Assembly: GCA_964612425.1 (NCBI GenBank)
Contig: CAZTDX010000103.1
Coordinates: 1-8,258, forward strand
Source: CAUJGP01 sp964612425
GTDB taxonomy: Bacteria; Bdellovibrionota; Bdellovibrionia; Bdellovibrionales; Bdellovibrionaceae
Length of the DNA: 8,258 bases
Reading direction: 5' to 3'
Each line of letters begins with the position of its first letter. Within the stretch, counting starts at the first letter, position 1. This document shows, in pieces, positions 6,381-8,258 of the stretch. The notes beneath the pieces were generated by a model. It was not told the DNA's origin and did not search any database. It was given only the letters and a program-made list of their open reading frames with translations. The position numbers were made by a program, and so were the translations under genes.

Positions 6381-6413
6381 AAAAGGCCATTTATCTTTGG
6401 ACTAATGGCCTTT
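6381..6413. terminator. Bidirectional rho-independent terminator
   Basis: AAAGGCCATT (6382-6391) and AATGGCCTTT (6404-6413) make a 10-bp stem with a 12-base loop. On the minus strand the stem ends in a run of five T (complement of 6381-6385), a good terminator for the NTF2-like gene whose TAG stop (6404-6402) lies at the edge of the loop. On the plus strand only three T follow, so it would end recD2 transcripts less well. Confidence 0.72.
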
Positions 6414-6998
6414 CCCCGTTTCAATATATGGTACGGATGAGTGATGCAAAACGATTTTCAAATTCCCGTCTCGATCTTTCTTAAACCCCCATGTTTTATC
6501 AACTTTGGTAATCTTTCCTGATTTGTCGGTTAGCGTGACACTCCCCATAGTCACAGCAAAATCACCGTAAATAATCACACCAGCATTTTTGTATTCGTAC
6601 TTAGTCCAACTTTTTAATGCGAAGCCCTTATCTTCTGGGTACGATTTATTCCCACCGACAAAATAGGAAAGTGCACCTGCTTTAGTGGTCCTAAATGTTT
6701 GCTCTCCAGACGCAAGAGTAGGCTTGAATAAAACTGTTCCCAAATCATATCCGTATGCACTATCAATGACCGCCTTAGCAGTTTCTGTGGCTTTTTCTAT
6801 TCCCTTTAAATCAAAGTCCTTTGAAATTTGAATAAGGGCCTTTCCCCAAGCCTCTTGGGCCGCTTGAACCTCTTCTTCCTTAATATTCGTGTTAATAATA
6901 TTTTGACCAAAGGCTGTGGATGTTTTCGCTTCAACTGTTGATAGACCTGTCAAAACTGAAAACCCTAAAATTAAACCAATTATGATATTTTGTTTCAT
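6402..6998 (-). CDS. Exported NTF2-like fold protein of unknown function
   Basis: The 198-residue product starts with a clear Sec signal peptide: KQ, then hydrophobic IIIGLILGFSVLTGL (5-19), with a probable cut after VEA (22-24). The mature part resembles a secreted family with an NTF2-like (SnoaL/DUF4440-type) cone fold that some genomes label as phosphoribosyl-AMP cyclohydrolase without support. Visible marks are the helix AAQEAWGKALIQISKDF (46-62), AYGYDLGTVLFKPTLASGEQ (81-100), the Phe/Gly-rich ALSYFVGGNKSYPEDKGFAL (109-128), and the strand VIIYGDFAVTMGSVTLTD (141-158). His185 and His186 in VLHHSSVP end the sheet. The ATG has AGAGGGA upstream, 17 bases after the HPF-like gene, so they likely share a transcript. 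Role and ligand are unknown; a periplasmic location is inferred from the signal peptide. Confidence 0.78.
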   Translation of the reverse strand: MKQNIIIGLILGFSVLTGLSTVEAKTSTAFGQNIINTNIKEEEVQAAQEAWGKALIQISKDFDLKGIEKATETAKAVIDSAYGYDLGTVLFKPTLASGEQTFRTTKAGALSYFVGGNKSYPEDKGFALKSWTKYEYKNAGVIIYGDFAVTMGSVTLTDKSGKITKVDKTWGFKKDRDGNLKIVLHHSSVPYIETGKGH

Positions 6999-7015
6999 TT
7001 ATTCCCTCTTTCTTT

Positions 7016-7414
7016 TTATTTTTCCAAATAAGCTTCATTATAATTTATATGATCCTCTTTAATTTCTACTTTTTCTAGTACCTTTCTAGCTTTCGCTCTT
7101 ACTTTAACTCGTGCTTTATCTCCAAAGCGGTTCAATCTTTCAAGCATGTGATCCACAACCTCTGCAAGAGCAACATACAAATTAAGGTCTTTTTTCTCAA
7201 TGACGATGCCTCTATATCTTCCATTTGATATATAAAGTTTCACCTTAAAAAGATCAGGACCAGCCTGCGTTGGAGAGTTTTCCATCTCTAATGTAACTTG
7301 AATGCCTCCAGTGTTTAAGTCAGGGAATTTTTCTACTATGAGCTCAATGCGAGATTCTACCGCTTCTTTTACAAGGTCAGATTTTTCTAAGTTTTTGAAC
7401 TTAATTATAATCAT
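7016..7414 (-). CDS. HPF/RaiA-like ribosome-associated (hibernation) protein
   Basis: The 132-residue product has the short HPF/RaiA (S30AE, sigma-54 modulation) beta-alpha-beta-beta-beta-alpha pattern: MIIIKFKNLEK, helix LVKEAVESRIELIVEKFPDL, strands IQVTLEMEN, LFKVKLYISNG and YRGIVIEKKD, then the typical DLNLYVALAEVVDHMLERL helix, followed by a basic patch RFGDKARVKVRAKARKV. Known members bind the small ribosomal subunit between head and body and silence or pair ribosomes in stationary phase. The long-form dimerisation domain is absent. I chose ATG 7414 because AAGGAG lies 6 bases upstream and the family begins at MIIIKF; a TTG at 7441 would add nine residues but has no such site. Downstream comes the exported NTF2-like gene, upstream a mini-ORF leader. 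Sequence divergence leaves the exact subfamily open. Confidence 0.8.
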   Translation of the reverse strand: MIIIKFKNLEKSDLVKEAVESRIELIVEKFPDLNTGGIQVTLEMENSPTQAGPDLFKVKLYISNGRYRGIVIEKKDLNLYVALAEVVDHMLERLNRFGDKARVKVRAKARKVLEKVEIKEDHINYNEAYLEK

Positions 7415-7424
7415 ATTGTTCTCC

Positions 7425-7448
7425 TTAAAATAGAATTTCAAGCTTCAT
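7425..7448 (-). CDS. Seven-codon mini-ORF leader of the HPF-like gene
   Basis: On the minus strand ATG at 7448 opens a frame encoding MKLEILF and ends with TAA at 7427-7425, which merges with the AAGGAG site of the HPF-like gene (TTTTAAGGAG). It has its own AGGAG about 8 bases before the ATG. Its ATG lies in the loop of a short hairpin CAAGC/GCTTG (7439-7453). This is the shape of a translationally coupled leader or attenuator. It may also be chance, as only seven codons are involved. Confidence 0.35.
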   Translation of the reverse strand: MKLEILF

Positions 7449-7454
7449 GCTTGT

Positions 7455-7500
7455 TACTCCTATAAATATAAAGAACTTTTATGAATTGTTAAAATAGATA
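7455..7500 (-). promoter_or_regulatory. Possible promoter before the mini-ORF and HPF-like gene
   Basis: On the minus strand TTTAAC, a 17-base spacer and TATATT are visible in the AT-rich gap after the LysR-type gene. The transcript would begin close to the AGGAG of the mini-ORF. Nothing resembling a terminator separates the regulator from this gene, so readthrough is also possible. The match is weak in such AT-rich DNA. Confidence 0.25.
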
Positions 7501-7526
7501 AAATAAATGTTTTGTAATGCTTATAT

Positions 7527-8258
7527 CTATACTGAAAAGTAATCTCTTAATTTTGAAGCGATTGGATTTTCTATCTTTCGTTGTGCTGTTACCAAAAAGA
7601 GTTCCTCATAAACCCCTTGCAGCTGACCAATCTCAACAAGCTCTCCCCTTAACACTTGTCCAGAAACCGCATGCGTTGTCGTTGATATTAAACCTAACTC
7701 ATTAACGGCCATGAGCTTTTTAACGGAAATATCCTGACTCTCTATTATGATATTCAGCTCTACTTTATTAAGCTTTGCCCAATGGTCTAAATCTTGTCTC
7801 AACTTACTATCATATGTTGGTAAAATCACTGGCTCACCAGAAATGGACTTTGGAAAGTTCTTACGGAGATTTTTAAACTTTGGCGCTCCGTAAAAAGCGA
7901 CATTTTTCTTAGCAATGGATTTGGGATATAGCCCCTTAGCGCTAGAACCTACGGGTAAAAAATTAGTCAACATTAGATCCATACGATACGAAGTGAGTTC
8001 TCTTAAGAGTTCATCTGATTTCCCTTCTGACAATGTGATCTGACAGGGGGAGATTCTCAACGTGTGCTTAACCAACTGAAGTACAATTTGCTTTGGGACA
8101 CTATCTAAAGCTCCAAGGTGCAGAAAAGGCTTCAGTGGCTTGAGTCTATCATGCAGCACTTCATACATCTCAGATCCCATTCTAAAAATGTTTTTTGAAT
8201 AATCTAACGCTATTTTTCCTTGCTCAGTTAATACCAATTTTTTATGGTGCCTTTCAAA
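7527..8258 (-). CDS. LysR-family transcription regulator, NhaR-like, 5' end outside window
   Basis: The frame runs to the right edge without a start: before LVLTEQGKIALDYSKNIF it reads FERHHKK, which is the end of a LysR helix-turn-helix domain (L-F-x-R..L-x-L-T-x-x-G). So the DNA-binding domain is mostly missing and a TTG at 8237 is not the start. About 243 residues are visible. The linker helix (YSKNIFRMGSEMYEVLHDRL) and an effector-binding domain follow; PKQIVLQLVKHTL, ELLRELTSYRMDLMLTNFLP, LRQDLDHWAKLN and MAVNELGLISTTTHAV match the order of NhaR of Enterobacteria, which activates the Na+/H+ antiporter gene nhaA in response to sodium. NhaR-type orthologues in other bacteria regulate varied genes, so the target is unknown. 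Its neighbours here are the HPF-like and exported genes rather than an antiporter. Confidence 0.85.
   Translation of the reverse strand, partial: FERHHKKLVLTEQGKIALDYSKNIFRMGSEMYEVLHDRLKPLKPFLHLGALDSVPKQIVLQLVKHTLRISPCQITLSEGKSDELLRELTSYRMDLMLTNFLPVGSSAKGLYPKSIAKKNVAFYGAPKFKNLRKNFPKSISGEPVILPTYDSKLRQDLDHWAKLNKVELNIIIESQDISVKKLMAVNELGLISTTTHAVSGQVLRGELVEIGQLQGVYEELFLVTAQRKIENPIASKLRDYFSV

Noticed and set aside
7415..7441. Longer HPF-like start at TTG 7441
   Set aside because: The AAGGAG site sits just before ATG 7414 and the conserved family sequence begins there; no site precedes the TTG.
7517..7705. Plus-strand open frame opposite the LysR-type gene
   Set aside because: The minus-strand frame is a recognisable effector domain; the plus frame shows no family features.
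8235..8237. TTG as start of the LysR-type gene
   Set aside because: The frame continues upstream to the window edge with residues (FERHHKK) that match the end of the LysR DNA-binding domain.

Overview
This is an AT-rich bacterial window (about 40% GC by eye) with short intergenic gaps, clear AAGGAG-type ribosome binding sites and frequent strand switches. The gene set is a short-form glucose-6-phosphate isomerase overlapping a RecD2-type helicase, a family 1 uracil-DNA glycosylase next to a membrane-anchored small heat-shock protein, an HPF/RaiA-like protein and an NhaR-like LysR regulator. The style suggests a Gram-negative bacterium and would fit a predatory-type lineage such as Bdellovibrionota, but no marker gene proves this. 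No rRNA, tRNA, CRISPR array, insertion sequence or phage gene was seen, so most of the window reads as ordinary chromosome.

Layout from left to right. (1) Positions 1-287, minus: the N-terminal part of an exported GlcG/HbpS-type protein, running off the left edge. (2) Positions 288-740: no confident gene. It holds two mutually exclusive small minus-strand reading frames, two adjacent perfect palindromes and candidate promoters. (3) Positions 741-1310, plus: a GNAT N-acetyltransferase. (4) Positions 1395-2671, minus: a two-gene operon, sHsp then ung, separated from the acetyltransferase by a strong hairpin that swallows the ung stop codon. (5) Positions 2794-6233, plus: pgi and a recD2-like helicase gene overlapping by 4 bp (GTGA). 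The best promoter in the window places the pgi transcript start at or next to its ATG, so pgi is a candidate leaderless gene. (6) Positions 6234-6401: a structured gap ending in a bidirectional terminator. (7) Positions 6402-8258, minus: an NhaR-like LysR regulator (5' end outside the window), an HPF/RaiA-like protein preceded by a seven-codon mini-ORF, and an exported NTF2-like protein.

Functionally, ung and recD2 are DNA maintenance genes lying on either side of the divergent 2672-2793 control region. They are paired with a chaperone-like protein and a glycolytic enzyme respectively. The right-hand cluster combines an ion/stress-type regulator, a ribosome hibernation-type protein and a secreted protein, which suggests a stress or stationary-phase theme (inference). 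I found no convincing new multi-gene system. The items most worth a second look are the envelope-anchored small heat-shock protein with its glycine zipper, the leaderless pgi start, the mini-ORF leader of the HPF gene, and the stop codons embedded in terminator hairpins.
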